A stretch of DNA of 64,000 nucleotides. Source: Gibbula magus (taxonomy: Eukaryota > Mollusca > Gastropoda > Trochida > Trochidae). The position numbers and the translations under genes are program-made. Shown piece after piece: positions 22,971 through 34,215 of the stretch (the stretch's first letter is position 1; each line of letters starts with the position of its first letter). The stretch is from NCBI GenBank assembly GCA_936450465.1, contig OW388290.1:27021457-27085456 (forward strand), given 5' to 3'. The notes under the pieces were generated by a model, which did no database searches, had not been told where the DNA came from, and saw only the letters and a program-made list of their open reading frames with translations.

Positions 22971-24988
22971 ATTAAATGTTATCTTTTTACATATGGGATT
23001 ACATCAGAGTGTGTAATATTAACCTGGATCGATTGTACAAACGCACTTTTAAGTTATTTGAAAACCCAGTCATCCTGAAACATCTTGAGACATTTGCAAT
23101 GCATGACAATCATCTTTACTTGCCAATGATATTAATATACAATGTTAGTAATGGTATGTATTGTAAGATAATGTAAACATAAATAATAAATATAGTCGCA
23201 AGCGACGACAAAAGGATTCAGCAAGTGAATGATTGAATTATTTGAAATATAATCAATTGAGACACATTTACAATTTCATTGTGCATCTTTTAAAACAAGT
23301 TACAAGTTTCTAGCATGTCCCTAGAACTATCTATACCCAATATGAACATGACAACATCAAAGAATTGTTGATAAAATCAAAACGCCGACTAAACCACGTA
23401 AGCTACAACTTCGTCATCATTTACTGAGACCATAAGTTTACATGTTAAAATAGAACAAGTGTGTGACTATATTGGTGTGAGCGTGTACTTACGTTAAATG
23501 AATAGACCGGAAGTGGTTGTTTCAGACCTATTTTCAAAAGGGAGAAATTGGCGTTCTGGTTAGGTAGAATACCATTTAATAATAATGTTTGAATAAAAGG
23601 AAAAGAGAACCAATAGATTTGAAATAGTTTAGAAATGCACTGACAATGAAGATGTAGAACAGGGCTTTAAAGTGTGACAAACGACAGAATAAATGTCTGT
23701 GGATACGAGACAATGATGTCTCAAATCCGTTACCCTTGGCTGGTTTTAGAATACACATTGAATGGTTACAATAGGTATACTGTGTGAAAGACTTGCTTAA
23801 AACGAGCGCAGTTTCATTGATAAGTTTGTAAATCAATTGCCACATGCGTAATGTATGAATGATGGACAAGGAACTCTTTTGGCGGATGAAAAAACCACCT
23901 TGCCTTATATGGAATTAGCGTACTATGACAATAGTAAAATCTTGTTTATGAACGAATGAAGTGTTAATTCGTTGACTCGTGCTGCGTTCCTTAATAATTC
24001 TCTATTATGTAAAGATAACAAATTGCATACCAATGTCTGTGTGCATTACACTCAATGTGAATCATATAAAATATTTGAAGACCCGAAACTATAGTCCGAT
24101 TTACATGCACAGATCTTTCAAGCTTAATCAACCTAGATTTGTCTGTTTCTTTGGCTGATACATGTGCGTTAATCGTGATGCAGTGTCCGGTTTTCGACCA
24201 GAATTACATTTACATATATATAGTCACTATACTGAGTCGACTGTCTTCAAATTGGTAATGTTCGGCAACATTCAGTACTTCTCGATACAATAGCACCATA
24301 TATAACAGGCCTGACCCCCAACAACACAATGTACGCCAAAACGAAAGTGTGAATTACCTGTTAACACATCAAAATGAAAGTCAAATTTGATGAACTTATG
24401 TTTAAAACTCATTAGTCATATAAATTATCGTGCTAATGGCCCTTTTTTTCCAGTTGATATTGCGTCTCTCTGATGAGATAGTGTTGTCACAGCATCGTAG
24501 GATGGTCAAGGGGAAGCAACTCATCCACATGACGCTTCAATAAAATCGTTATCATATCCAACTTGTTCAAATGTTCAACTTTAGGAGTTATTTAATGTTA
24601 CTTGTTATTCCCCAATGCTTCAGCTGCAGATAAATCTAAGTTGTAGCGCTTAGATGCAAATATCTTCAAAGTGGTGTAACGATTTGTTTAAGTATAGGCC
24701 TATTAGCGTAATAATTATGATTCTCCCATTTAGAGTGAACAACAACTACCCGTATGGAATGTACCATTCACTCAACAAGTACAGACAAATCCATTTGGCT
24801 TACGAAGTCTGACTTGGAAGACATAGACCAACGTGTACATGAAGACACTACATCCTCATCCCACCTGCCATCGGGAACCACCCCCATTGACAACGTGTAG
24901 GGTACAACGCAAAAAAAGCTGTTGGATAGGAGTTTAACGTCTGCTTCCACCATTGGTGATTTCGCCGACGGGAAGTTATACTTACTTC

Positions 24989-25209
24989 AACTTCCAAACG
25001 CAAGGCATAACTCTTGCCAGTCTGCGTTACTGGCTGATTTAACCCTTTCGGTATTTCCCTCGCTTTGCTGTGTCAAGACAGTGAATAGCTGCACCAGAAA
25101 TGCATAGCGGGCCTGAATTTCTAAACACAGATTTCTTAAGGAAATAATGCAAGGCCTTAATCAGCCAGTAATGGAGACTGGCAAGAGTTATGCCTTGCGT
25201 TGGGAAGTT
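24989..25209. mobile_element. Fold-back element with about 51-bp inverted arms
   Basis: The left arm 24989-25039 (containing GCAAGGCATAACTCTTGCCA) is the near-perfect inverse of the right arm 25159-25209 (TGGCAAGAGTTATGCCTTGC). The loop of about 120 bp shows no gene. A related, shorter inverted pair lies at 50561-50712. The stretch to the left (24780-24900) is open in one plus-strand frame but ends at a stop. Confidence 0.85.
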
Positions 25210-25386
25210 GTACTTACTTAAGCTGAAAGCTATAAAACATAAAAACAGATAATTTCAAAGTGTAAGTACACCTCCATAATAAAATATAAAAAGGTGGTGA
25301 GTAAATTGAATGTTTGAGTTCAAAAGACAGCAAGAATTTTTTAATAATAAATTATAGTAAAGATAAGAAGTGAAGAGACATGGCTT

Positions 25387-25418
25387 GGGGGTTCGGGGTT
25401 TTGACTGGGGGTTGGGGG
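25387..25418 (+). other. Potential G-quadruplex
   Basis: Four G runs of 4-5 bases with loops of 3, 8 and 3 bases: GGGGG TTC GGGG TTTTGACT GGGGG TT GGGGG in outline. This is notable in an A+T-rich context. The 72-residue ORF that starts just upstream (25370) has no recognisable domain. Confidence 0.7.
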
Positions 25419-25599
25419 TATACCCCAAACAGAAGGCCCCACGGCTTCAACTGAAACATGGAAAAACACTCAAAAAGCGGATCCAAAACCACCAATTTCA
25501 CTTAAGGAAAACTTTGATGTTTCGAGCCGTATTACTGACGTCACAGTTTAGCTTAACTGAAAAGGTCGGATCTGGAGCCGGTTTCTGAGCTTGACTTGT

Positions 25600-26265
25600 G
25601 ACTTGGTGCATCTAAATCGACTACAGTGTAAATATCGTATGAGTTTTTTCCAGGATGTATCTCTCAGTTCGCGCAGAATAGCTTTTGACTCGAACTGGTA
25701 TGATTTAGTACATAGTAGCATGTATATATGTGGAGAAATTAGAATTTTAAAGGTTTCCGGGAGGCCACGATGAACCGGACATTGTCAATACTGTTGTCCG
25801 GTAATTCGAGTTTAAGTAAGAGTCTTTTCACTTGAAAATCATCTAATTCAACTAGTGTGTAAATATCATATGAATTCCTTCCAGTATGTATATCTCAGTT
25901 CGCGAAGAATACATTTCCACTCGAACTGGCATGACTTAAAGCTTAATAGCATGTGTATCTTTGGAGAAATAAGAATTTTAAAGAATTCCAGTAAGGCCAC
26001 GATGAACCAGACAGTGTTGAGACTGGTGTCCGGTTATTCGTGTCTTAGCATGATTCTTTACACTTGCAAAATCTTCTAAATCGACTATTGTATAAATATC
26101 ATATGAATTTCGAACAGGTTTTACCTCACATTACGCGTAGAATAGATTTTAACTCGAACTGGTATGACTTATTGCTCTGTAAATTGTATATCTTTGGAGA
26201 AATAAGAAAATTCGATTTGTTTAAGAACCTAGGTAAACATTCAAAGTTATCATACTTTGAAAGAT
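25600..26265 (+). repeat. About 232-bp tandem repeat, 3 copies
   Basis: Copies begin near 25618, 25848 and 26082 with GTGTAAATATCRTATGARTT or close variants. They contain CTCAGTTCGCG-AGAATA, ACTCGAACTGG-ATGA and GGAGAAATTAGAATTTTAAA. The third copy is truncated. The ORFs 25591-25773, 25855-26079 and 26064-26267 are the same repeat read in successive frames. Confidence 0.92.
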
Positions 26266-26307
26266 AATTGTGAAAAAGTTAATAGGATTTCGCTAATAAG
26301 ATATGAA

Positions 26308-27190
26308 ACTTGTTGTTTCCCAATGCTTCAACTGCTTATACATCTAAGTTTCAGCTCTCAGATGCAAATATCTTCGGCGTGGTGTTTCCGCAAATATGCA
26401 CAGGGTCAAAACATTTGAAAACATTAAAATTTAAATATGGCGTCGAAACCACTTGACCTACGACTCTGCAATGGTAACATATTTTGCTTGTCTAGTTATT
26501 AAGCATCTTTTAAAACAAGTTGCGAATCTCTTGTGTGTCACTGGGACTATTTAGACCCAAATTTAAGATGTCAAAATCAGACGAATTTAAAGAAAATCAA
26601 GATGGCGGCTAAACCACGTGACCTACGAATTGGTCGTGATTTACTTTTTTGCTTGTATTGTTCTTGCGCATCTTTTGTAAAAAGTTTCAAGTCTCTAAGT
26701 ACATTTAAAAAATAATCCCTATGTAAAAGGTTTTTCTTTATTATGACCGGAAATGACTGTACGCAAGCGATTTTATTATTGATTCCTAAAGACCATAGTA
26801 CTGTCTCACTCTCCTGAAAAAATCGTTCAATTCGATTGTCAGGTTTTTTAATTATCGCCCCTGATATTTCGCGGTTTTCAAAAGTTGCCTGACTTTGAAA
26901 GGTCACTGTGAAAAAAGTATTAAGATTTCGCTCCAAAAAGAACAAACTTGTTATTCCCCAATGCTTCAGCTATATGTAAATAAAGTTTCAGCTCTTAGGT
27001 GCTAATATCTTCGGAGTGGTGTTTCCGCAAAGGTGCATGGGGTCAGAAAATTTGAAAAAGTTAAAAAATCCAAGATGGCGGCTAAACCACGTGACCCACG
27101 ACTTCGCCATGTTTTACTTTATTGCTCGCAAGGTCATTGCGGATCTTTTGGTAAAAGTTTTAAAGCTCTAGATGCATTTTGAAAAAAAAT
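26308..27190 (+). repeat. About 640-bp dispersed repeat, two tandem copies
   Basis: CTTGTT-TTCCCAATGCTTCA followed by AGTTTCAGCTCT, AATATCTTCGG-GTGGTGTTTCCGCAA occurs at 26308 and 26948, with an earlier partial copy at 24600-24690. An AAGATGGCGGCTAAACCACG segment occurs at 26600 and 27072, with a diverged relative at 23380. The family probably supplies most of the 23.2-27.4 kb insertion. Confidence 0.85.
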
Positions 27191-27392
27191 CCCATGTTAA
27201 AAATCGAAATTTGGATTCGAACTGGACCTTTAATGGGTTAAACGATTGGGCCCAAAAGCTTCGATTGACAAGTTCATAGTAAGGGCTACCAGACTGGAAA
27301 GTTTGGAGGTATTAGCTGCAGTCGTTTTTGCTGTAAATTGGCCACAAAATTCGTGGAATAATAAAAAAACAAAAAAACACGCCAATAACAAT

Positions 27393-27420
27393 AAGGATTC
27401 AGCATAAATGCTGAATCCTT
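27393..27420. other. Perfect 13-bp-arm palindrome at the right edge of the 4.2-kb insertion
   Basis: AAGGATTCAGCAT-AA-ATGCTGAATCCTT is a perfect hairpin with a 2-base loop. Its first 12 bases repeat the left edge of the insertion at 23212. Confidence 0.95.
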
Positions 27421-27439
27421 AATAACACATATTGGGACA

Positions 27440-27620
27440 AGTAATCTGACACATATTGTAACAGATACTGTAACTTATGATGTAACACATATTTAAGTAA
27501 TGTAACAAATAATGCAATAAGTAATGTAAACAGTGATATTATTAGTTATGTCAAAATATAGTAACAAATAATGTAACAAGTAATGCAACAAGTAACATAA
27601 CAAATAATGTTGGTATCAGT
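27440..27620 (+). repeat. Degenerate TAATGTAACAAA repeat, unit A
   Basis: Loose tandem variants of AATAATGTAACA and AAGTAATGTAAC. The same degenerate array is present at 44510-44690 in unit B, so it predates the duplication. Confidence 0.8.
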
Positions 27621-28217
27621 AATGCACGTTACTGACTGGTGTGATCTACGAAGTTAATACTGCATACACGCCATGCGATTGATAATTGATTTGTAATGAA
27701 TAATTGCCAATAAGAGGTACATGTAATGTGACAAATAATGTAACAATTTGTATACTTGGAAGATGTAACCTATCTCTTAAAGGGACTCAGCAAAAATGTA
27801 ATGTCTTATTTTTTGTTTTTAAAGGCTTTCTTCAGTAGGTGCAGAATCGATCTTTGATTAAGCTGCTTAGCCAAGAGAAACGTATGTAGTAGATATATTC
27901 CCGAAAAAGATATCCTAATTTTTGAGACGACAGTTACTCACACTAAGACCTCTACAAGAAGTATTAAGGAAAATGTTAGCCATAACAAACAAGTCTTGAC
28001 ACTTTCACTTTTTCAGGTTATACGTCCGAATTGAAAACAATCTTTGCATTGATGATTAGCAAAACGAAGTGTTCATTAAATACTGTTTTTGCATCTTTAT
28101 CCATGTCTTGAGAAACGTGTTCAACTGATTGTGAGTTCAAGTTCAGTGTGAAGCAAAAACCTGCTTCACTCTCGATGACTACATACGTTCCGAAATAGCT
28201 TCATTCTTACCCTTGAG

Positions 28218-28420
28218 TAGTCTTACACTCAGACTATGAAAAAAGTATTTATTCTGAAAATATCACCATTTTATTAAATATTGAAAAGGAGACTGTCAGA
28301 AATAGTCTTACACTCAGACTATGAAAAAAGTATTTATTCTGAAAATATCACCATTTTATTAAATATTGAAAAGGAGACTGTCAGAAGTCTCCTTTTCAAT
28401 TTTTTTTTTTTTTTTTTTTT
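28218..28420. repeat. Perfect 85-bp direct duplication, hairpin and poly-T run
   Basis: 28218-28302 and 28303-28387 appear identical. The second copy ends in TTGAAAAGGAGACT-GTCAGA-AGTCTCCTTTTCAA, a perfect 14-bp-arm hairpin, which is followed by about 21 T (28400-28420). Beyond that, AGTCTAAGTGTTAGACT is the near-inverse of the AGTCTTACACTCAGACT start of each copy. The whole therefore looks like an imperfect fold-back. It lies near the A/B junction and could also be an assembly artefact. Confidence 0.9.
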
Positions 28421-29184
28421 ACAGTCTAAGTGTTAGACTAACCCTTGATCTGAAGACATGAATATGCATGAGTTATCCAAAACGAGACCAATCTTGTATA
28501 AATGAACAATTCAAACAAAAAGTGATTGATTGATTTTCACCGTAACATGATGCTCAGATACTTTTAATTACATGTATATCATTTCAAAGACTGTCACTAG
28601 TTTCAGATTGAAACATAATTCAAACAATATTGTCGTTTTATTCCAAATGTGTTGTAAATTCAGGAATATCAGAATGTGACGAAGAATATGAGGTACATGT
28701 ATAGTTACTATCAATTTAAGAAAGCGTAAACTCAGATACAGATTGCATTTCTTCCAAAGAATTCAAATTGAAACGAATTTCGTGTACACAATTCATTCAG
28801 AAACATAGTTACAGAGTAAATATAATACCATGTCATAATGTAGTGCAAGTAATGGTGCTTTTTGACAATTAAGGATATGATCCTTTGGCATTGTAGACAA
28901 AGTGTTGTGCAAATATTTCAACAATTCGAGTGAGTTTTGGTTTGAAAGCTACAAACTTTTCAATTTTGACCAATCACGTTTAGCTTTAAGCATTTTTAAA
29001 CTGTTGGTATTAGTTCTAGAAAAGAGTTTTAATTGATACAAGTGGCAAATATAAAACGTATTCTTTGCCATTCGGAATGGTGAAAATCTGTCTATTTTAA
29101 TGTATTTTCTATCTCTTCAGTTGAATCATATCTAATTAGATACGCTATAAGGAAAATGGGGACTAATAATGAACAATCACATGC

Positions 29185-29580
29185 TTGAATTTACTTAATC
29201 ATTGCATATATATATTCTATGTCTTGGGTGCTTGTTGGAAATATTACCAGGCAGATTTCAATCAATATCTCTCCTTGAGTCATCTGCAGCAAGCTTTCTT
29301 ATGTGCAAAACAATTTTCAGAATATTATTTTCTCCAAATACCCATGCCCGCCTCAATTTGTTTACCAATGATTGGTTTTATCTATGTTGAGTGGCACATA
29401 AAGCAATTCTGCTTAAAACAAATTATATTAAAAATTACTGTCAATATAACGATTAAGTTAAGCATCGAGTTAAGGTCATGTAAATTTATGTATTCTTATG
29501 ATGTAAGAGTTATTAAAACTGCTTGGGATTTTTTTTTCAAACTTTGAATTGTAAGGCAATCACTGAATCTATATTTGGGT
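29185..29580 (+). repeat. Block 1 core, conserved non-coding island (copy B)
   Basis: This is the paralogue of 850-1230. Two overlapping ORFs (29185-29547 and 29202-29390) cover it in different frames, neither matching the frame of the A copy along its length. It ends just before the empty TTAA site at 29597-29600 that matches the MITE insertion site in A. Confidence 0.6.
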
Positions 29581-30634
29581 AAATGACCCTGAAAGCTTAA
29601 GAAGCCTTCCAGATATCCATTTGTATTCCTTGGTGGTTCAAAGAACCCTAACATCTACGCAAATGTATATATTCGTGCCACTGCCCAATTCACAGTTCAA
29701 TAACGATTTTAACTAAGGTACTTAAACAATTATATTTCACTTTTATACCAATTAAAGAAATAGTTTTGCAAGCTAGACGGAGGCAGATGATTAAATGTTG
29801 TTCAGATCACTATTTGTCCAATCATTACTGCACGTTTACACATCAGAAGCATACGTTTTATTCTTATTTATTTTCTCGGATTGGTAACCAAAATAGCCAT
29901 GATAAACAGTATATGCATTTCTATAAATACAAAGACTTATAACAAAGTAATCTGAATTATGTTTTATTACTTCCACCTGCCTGGTTTCAATTTCAGACAT
30001 TGACCTTAAGCCTGCTGAATTGTTTTGAGGTTTTTACAGAGAGAGTCAGCTTTCTAAAGTCGTAACAGTCAAGTCACATGGGTATCCTTTATCTAAAGTT
30101 TTTCTCTCCTAAGTAATTGACATACCTTTTATCAAATTACATTTTTTGTGTGAATAAAATGTACAAACTTACTGTTGCCATAATGTATTATTTACTTAAT
30201 GTAATTCTTTTCAAATATCAATTATTTTTACACTTGTCTGCGCATAAAATGAAATGAATTGTTCACAAATTGTACTACATCATTATTCCATGAAAACCAC
30301 AAACAGTCATACATACAAATGTACGTTTAACCCAGTATAGTTAATAGGTATATTTAAGAAATATATTTCATAAAGTGTTTGTTCACTGGCTTATAAACGT
30401 TTTGAAAGGTGCAAATTTGAATAGAAAAAAATATATGTGTATCAACATACTCTAAGGAAGTTTAAGAGACCCTAGACCTTAAAACAACTGTGTATATATC
30501 ACCAACATATGACTAACCTGGATCAAACAAACATATTATTGAATGTATTGTACGTATAGGCTCTAAATATTGGCAATATTAATATTAACCATCAATAGAA
30601 CAAGGACTTAAGCTGCAAACTCTAGGTAAAACCC

Positions 30635-30950
30635 CGCATTGTTAAACAGCTGTGTAGACGACGCAGTCGCATTAGAACCTATTTTTGACCTGTGGAATGG
30701 AAAATACATCCATGCTATTACCCCAGAGGTAATTAGACCATAGAAATCCTCTGCTGTAGCGTATCCCTTCTTCCCACTAAGCATGTGGTCTTTCAGCCTG
30801 TGATCGTAATGTGGCCTTAAATTATCACTGGATAACAATCATTTTAAATGGCAAACGCTTTGCTATCACGCTGCAGACTGCAAGATTTATAGCTTCAGGA
30901 CTATGGTAATTATGTTGAAGGCTGGAGGTGAGAAAATTTTCCCCTTCCTT
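30635..30950 (+). other. CE1 conserved element, copy B
   Basis: The 155-bp core differs from the unit C copy at only 7 positions with no indel (hand count). A 76-residue minus-strand ORF (30608-30838) crosses it. Its middle stays open in A and C, but frames break toward both ends in A and at one end in C, so I do not call a gene. Confidence 0.75.
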
Positions 30951-31629
30951 CCCCCTATTCTTTTCTCTTAGTCAGAATCTTTGTAAATCATTCACAAATG
31001 ATTACTCTGAAATCAATTAACTGATGTGATCAATTCACATATCAGTGATCATTTTTATATGATGTTCATATTTACTTCATGGTGGTACTACATTCTTTTG
31101 GTGTCATCGTGAAACACGTTAAATATGTTTATAAAAAGGTGATTGTACATGTAATTGTAAAATGGAAGAGAATGTTGGTTTTCAGTAAAAAAGTTGGGAC
31201 GTCATAATATTAGGTAATGAGGTGAATATGCTACACTGAAGGATTGTGTACGAAAACTTATTAACTGGTTACCAAACAAAAGTATGAGTTTTATTTGACT
31301 ACAAAATATTCACGCTAAATAATGGTTTCAAGTTTTAAGTGACAACTGGCAAATTTGTTATTATTAGTTATACTGTTACACAATTGTGACTATTCCCTTG
31401 ATTATATCAAATTACAGATAATAAATGGTACTCTACATGACAATACAGTTTAACTATCTGTTTCAATTCCCTCGGGAGTTTTGGTCAGATCGTCGTGACA
31501 TTAATGGAAGGCTTTATGGCCTCAAGTGACGTGTAAGTTATGTGAAACAAACACTCTGAAATTAAATATGTTTTGGAGATGAAATTGCATTTGCAATTGA
31601 AAAACAAGTAGGGTATGAAAAGTTTCAAT

Positions 31630-31960
31630 TGGTATGAATGGTATATAAACTGGTACATTAACTGGTATGCAAACTGGTATATGAACTGGTATATGAACTG
31701 GTATATAAACTGGTATACAAACTGGTATACAAACTGGTATATAAACTGGTATATAAACTAGTATACAAACTGGTATACAAACTGGTATACAAACTGGTAT
31801 ACAAACTGGTATACAAACTGGTATACAAACTAGTATACAAACTGGTATACAAACTGGTATATAAACTGGTATACAAACTGGTATAACGGCCTGTGTTGAC
31901 GGCATTTAAACACACGTTTAACTTTCCAACCGTTTTTAAGCCAATGAACAAAACATGACA
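31630..31960. repeat. 12-bp minisatellite, unit B copy
   Basis: About 21 tandem copies of a 12-bp unit, mostly ATACAAACTGGT or ATATAAACTGGT, are followed by one copy of the same spacer (ACGGCATTTAAACACACGTT, then CCGTTTTTAAGCC) that separates blocks in unit A. B therefore has a single block plus spacer where A has three. ORFs at 31522-31905 and 31658-31951 are artefacts of the 12-bp period. Confidence 0.95.
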
Positions 31961-32684
31961 TGTATTTCATGTAAGCAAAACACACACCGAGCTCTTTGAA
32001 TACCTTTATTAAATTTAAAATTGCAAATATATTACAATGCAAAAATATTACTGTGTAAGAAAAACGCTTTTTTTTAAATAGACCAATAATAGTGACAACA
32101 AGTAATTCACAGAAAAGATGAAGTTACAGAAAAGAAGTTTTAAAAATTATACTTTTTGAATGTAGGCTGGATTATACATGTGTAGCGGTCGATCCGTCGA
32201 CCCGTCTGTTCAAATTTCTCCCCAAAAAATCAAAACATTTGGGCTACCTCAAACAAACGTTATATAGTTGTTGTAGCTACTCTTTCCATTTGCAACTTTC
32301 GGAGATTTAATTTCGCCATGATCACACGTATTGATTGGAATTACTTGTTTTGGTTTCTGTTGTAGTAGTAATAAAATAGCTTACTTTAAACAACTGAATA
32401 CAATCTCACAATATCTTACAATGTATATGAGAATGTTGTAATACAACATGTGATAGTGGCGTCATTACTGCGCAATCACCTACAGTGATAAAATACCCCC
32501 AGCAGTAGAAGCACATTTTTCAATCTGTAAAGTCGTGTGTTTACAATAATATCTAAAGTTTTATGACACTAAATAGTCTACTCAACAGGGAGTATATCGT
32601 TTATATTTACGTATGCATTTATATTAATTACAAATATTATAAAATATTCATAATATTTCGATTTATACTTGTTGATTTGCAAAC

Positions 32685-32945
32685 CTCTACCGGGACACCA
32701 TGACATTGGAATGTTTAATATTTTAGATAATTTCAATCTGTTTGAGATTTCTCTTGAGTCAGTTTCTCCGTTCTCAGAACAGAGGTCCATTACCACATCA
32801 CTTTATGTCATAAAGAGTTTGCCGAAAATTCTCGAGAGGCTGCCAAAACAAATGCTGAACTCATGTTGACATTTTTGAGCAAATTTAAATTCTTCTTGGG
32901 TAATATGATATACCCTTGGGAAATTATCGTTCAAAGTTTAAAATA
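32685..32945 (+). other. CE2 conserved element, copy B
   Basis: Nearly identical core to copy A, including the TTCTCAGAAC palindrome, the TCTCGAGAGGCTGCCAAAAC string and CTTGGGAAATTATCG. Short ORFs cross it on both strands, as expected for a conserved stretch with few stops. Confidence 0.75.
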
Positions 32946-33194
32946 TTTTGATTTTTTTTTATGTAACCTCTTGTTAGCAGAGTGCCGTTTGTAAAATAAT
33001 TCGTGAGACTGAAGATCACTTGTAATACATTCTTTAACTTTATTGGCTACAATAATTGACTGTAAATGGCCCGTTCTTCCAATATAACATGGGTACAGGA
33101 CACGTAATTCACTGACTGAAGTCACACAGTTTCCAAGTGTTTTAAAATATAATTTTTGTAAAATCCTAGCTGTCGTTTGCCCTAGCAAGTATAC

Positions 33195-34056
33195 ATAGAG
33201 ACTATGTCATTGTTTTTGCCGAATATCATTTCTATCTCATCGAGTGGAGTGAGAAAGTGATATTTTCACGAGTGGCGCAGCCACGAGTGAAAATGTCACT
33301 TTCTCACTCCACGAGATGAGATAGAAATGATATTCGGCAAAAACAATGAGATAGTCTATTTATTATATAAACTTTAATCTGCATATTACGTGTCATTGAA
33401 AGGTGAGAGCGGTCTTGATTGATATAATCCTAACAACTCCCCGTTATACGTTCATGGTAAATGCAGTGAGAAAATAATTCGACTGAAATAATTCGATATT
33501 TAAAACAGGACCATGTTTTACAAAAATAAATCTGTTGTGAATGTTTATTTACTGTACCATCTAGTCAAGTGAAGATGCCTAAGACTTTGACAAACGTTAT
33601 TTCAAACGCGAAGTGATACACATCATACAGCGAGTGACGTTCGTTATTGTCTGTCACATACATACTGTAGGCCTACCTCTCGCCTCAACAAGTTTTTCAC
33701 GAGTAAAAGAACTACTATGTAACATATCAACAATAAATCAAGTTCAGAGTGTTAAGGAATGTTGAATATGATATAAACACCTCAAAAGGTCAACAGTAAT
33801 TGATCGAAACACGACAACAGCGTCGTTCACCCTAAGACGTGGAAAGCAAGGGAGGTAATCACTTTACAAAGGGAGATAATTTCATTTCCAAAGGGAGACA
33901 ATCATGAAAAGTAATTCCGGCCACACGTTAGTCACTGCAGTGAAAATATGAGTTATATTTTCACTGTAGTGAAAATATGACTTTCTACTGCTTATGTGCA
34001 AATGTGGATTATATTTTCATCGTATAATGACATATTTCATTGCTAGTTATATAATA
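33195..34056. mobile_element. 862-bp palindrome-bearing insertion in unit B with 7-bp flanking repeat
   Basis: The insertion is flanked on both sides by AAGTATA (33188-33194 and 34057-34063). The matching place in unit A (about 6385-6410) reads TACAAGCATAAAATATAAAA and then joins directly to the TTTACTGAGATC-type flank, so it lacks the insert. The left part is a nearly perfect palindrome (33200-33355). The right part has TTTTCACTGTAGTGAAAA and GGGAGGTAAT/GGGAGATAAT words. An inverted TTTATTATATAA pair lies at 33359-33370 and 34047-34058. No transposase is present, and the family is not assigned. Confidence 0.75.
33200..33355. repeat. About 75-bp-arm palindrome
   Basis: The left arm contains TTTTTGCCGAATATCATTTC, then TATCTCAT-GAGTGGAGTGAG and AAAGTGA-ATTTTCACGAGTGGC. 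The right arm is its inverse around GGCGCAGCC (centre near 33278). Only a few mismatches (for example TCGAGTGGAG versus CTCCACGAGA) are seen. This would form a long hairpin if transcribed. Confidence 0.93.
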
Positions 34057-34149
34057 AAGTATAAATACTATGCTAGAACATTTACGGAGGATCAAATCAG
34101 TGATGGAACACAAAACTATGATGTGAAGTAGTAAAATCAGAGCTGACAT

Positions 34150-34215
34150 GAGGTGAATTGGGGTTAAACACCACTTTCAAGTGTATTGCACTTGTATCAT
34201 GGCTATTTTTCAACC
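34150..34215 (-). mobile_element. SINE tail fragment in unit B
   Basis: The minus strand reads AGCCATGATACAAGTGCAAT, then ACACTTGAAAGTGGTGTTTA and ACCCC, the tail of the SINE family at 6485. The head is missing, so this copy is 5'-truncated or eroded. Confidence 0.6.

Larger units (their letters stand above)
23212..27420. mobile_element. About 4.2-kb insertion in unit A with short terminal inverted repeats
   Basis: A 23.1 kb and A 27.43 kb flanks correspond to nearly adjacent sequence in B (about 44.43-44.51 kb), so about 4.2 kb is extra in A. The left edge carries AAGGATTCAGCA (23212-23223) and the right edge TGCTGAATCCTT (27409-27420), an exact 12-bp inverted pair. Inside are a fold-back sequence (24989-25209), a potential G-quadruplex (25387-25418), a 232-bp tandem repeat (25600-26265) and a 640-bp repeat (26308-27190). 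No transposase or RT is recognisable. Minus-strand ORFs 23576-23869 and 26577-26945 have no domain I know. Confidence 0.5.
1..28670. repeat. Unit A of a giant gene-free tandem array (left edge cut by window)
   Basis: Unit A is the largest and most repeat-loaded of three collinear units. Its first bases (AATGTGACGAAGAATATGAG) recur at about 28675, which marks the start of unit B. Islands at 0.2-1.2, 2.75-3.08, 4.8-5.0, 5.87-6.13, 8.5-8.7, 11.3-11.5, 12.4-13.2, 14.6-14.9, 15.2-15.5, 22-22.9 and 27.4-28.0 kb recur in the same order in B, and most up to about 9 kb recur in C. A is longer than B (about 16.8 kb) because of an internal 12.8-15.5 / 19.3-22 kb duplication and A-only insertions at 9.2-10.1, 20.1-21.1 and 23.2-27.4 kb. 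No reading frame is kept between units, so I call the unit non-coding. The spaces between listed sub-features are A+T-rich sequence in which I recognise nothing. Confidence 0.85.

Noticed and set aside
23576..23869. 97-residue minus-strand ORF with a hydrophobic C-terminal half
   Set aside because: Lies in the A-only insertion with no recognisable family. Composition is what A+T-rich DNA gives by chance.
26577..26945. 122-residue minus-strand ORF
   Set aside because: Lies across the 640-bp dispersed repeat, whose related copies do not keep the frame. No motif recognised.
28387..28420. Rho-independent terminator (hairpin plus T run)
   Set aside because: The shape fits, but the context is a eukaryotic non-coding region with a duplicated fold-back. 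Bacterial termination is not expected.
31522..31951. 127- and 97-residue minus-strand ORFs with PVCI or YTSL repeats
   Set aside because: Same 12-bp repeat artefact as in unit A; the other frame is equally open.
5012..31960. CRISPR-like direct repeats
   Set aside because: Tandem repeats without unique spacers of constant length, in what looks like an animal nuclear genome; they are minisatellites.
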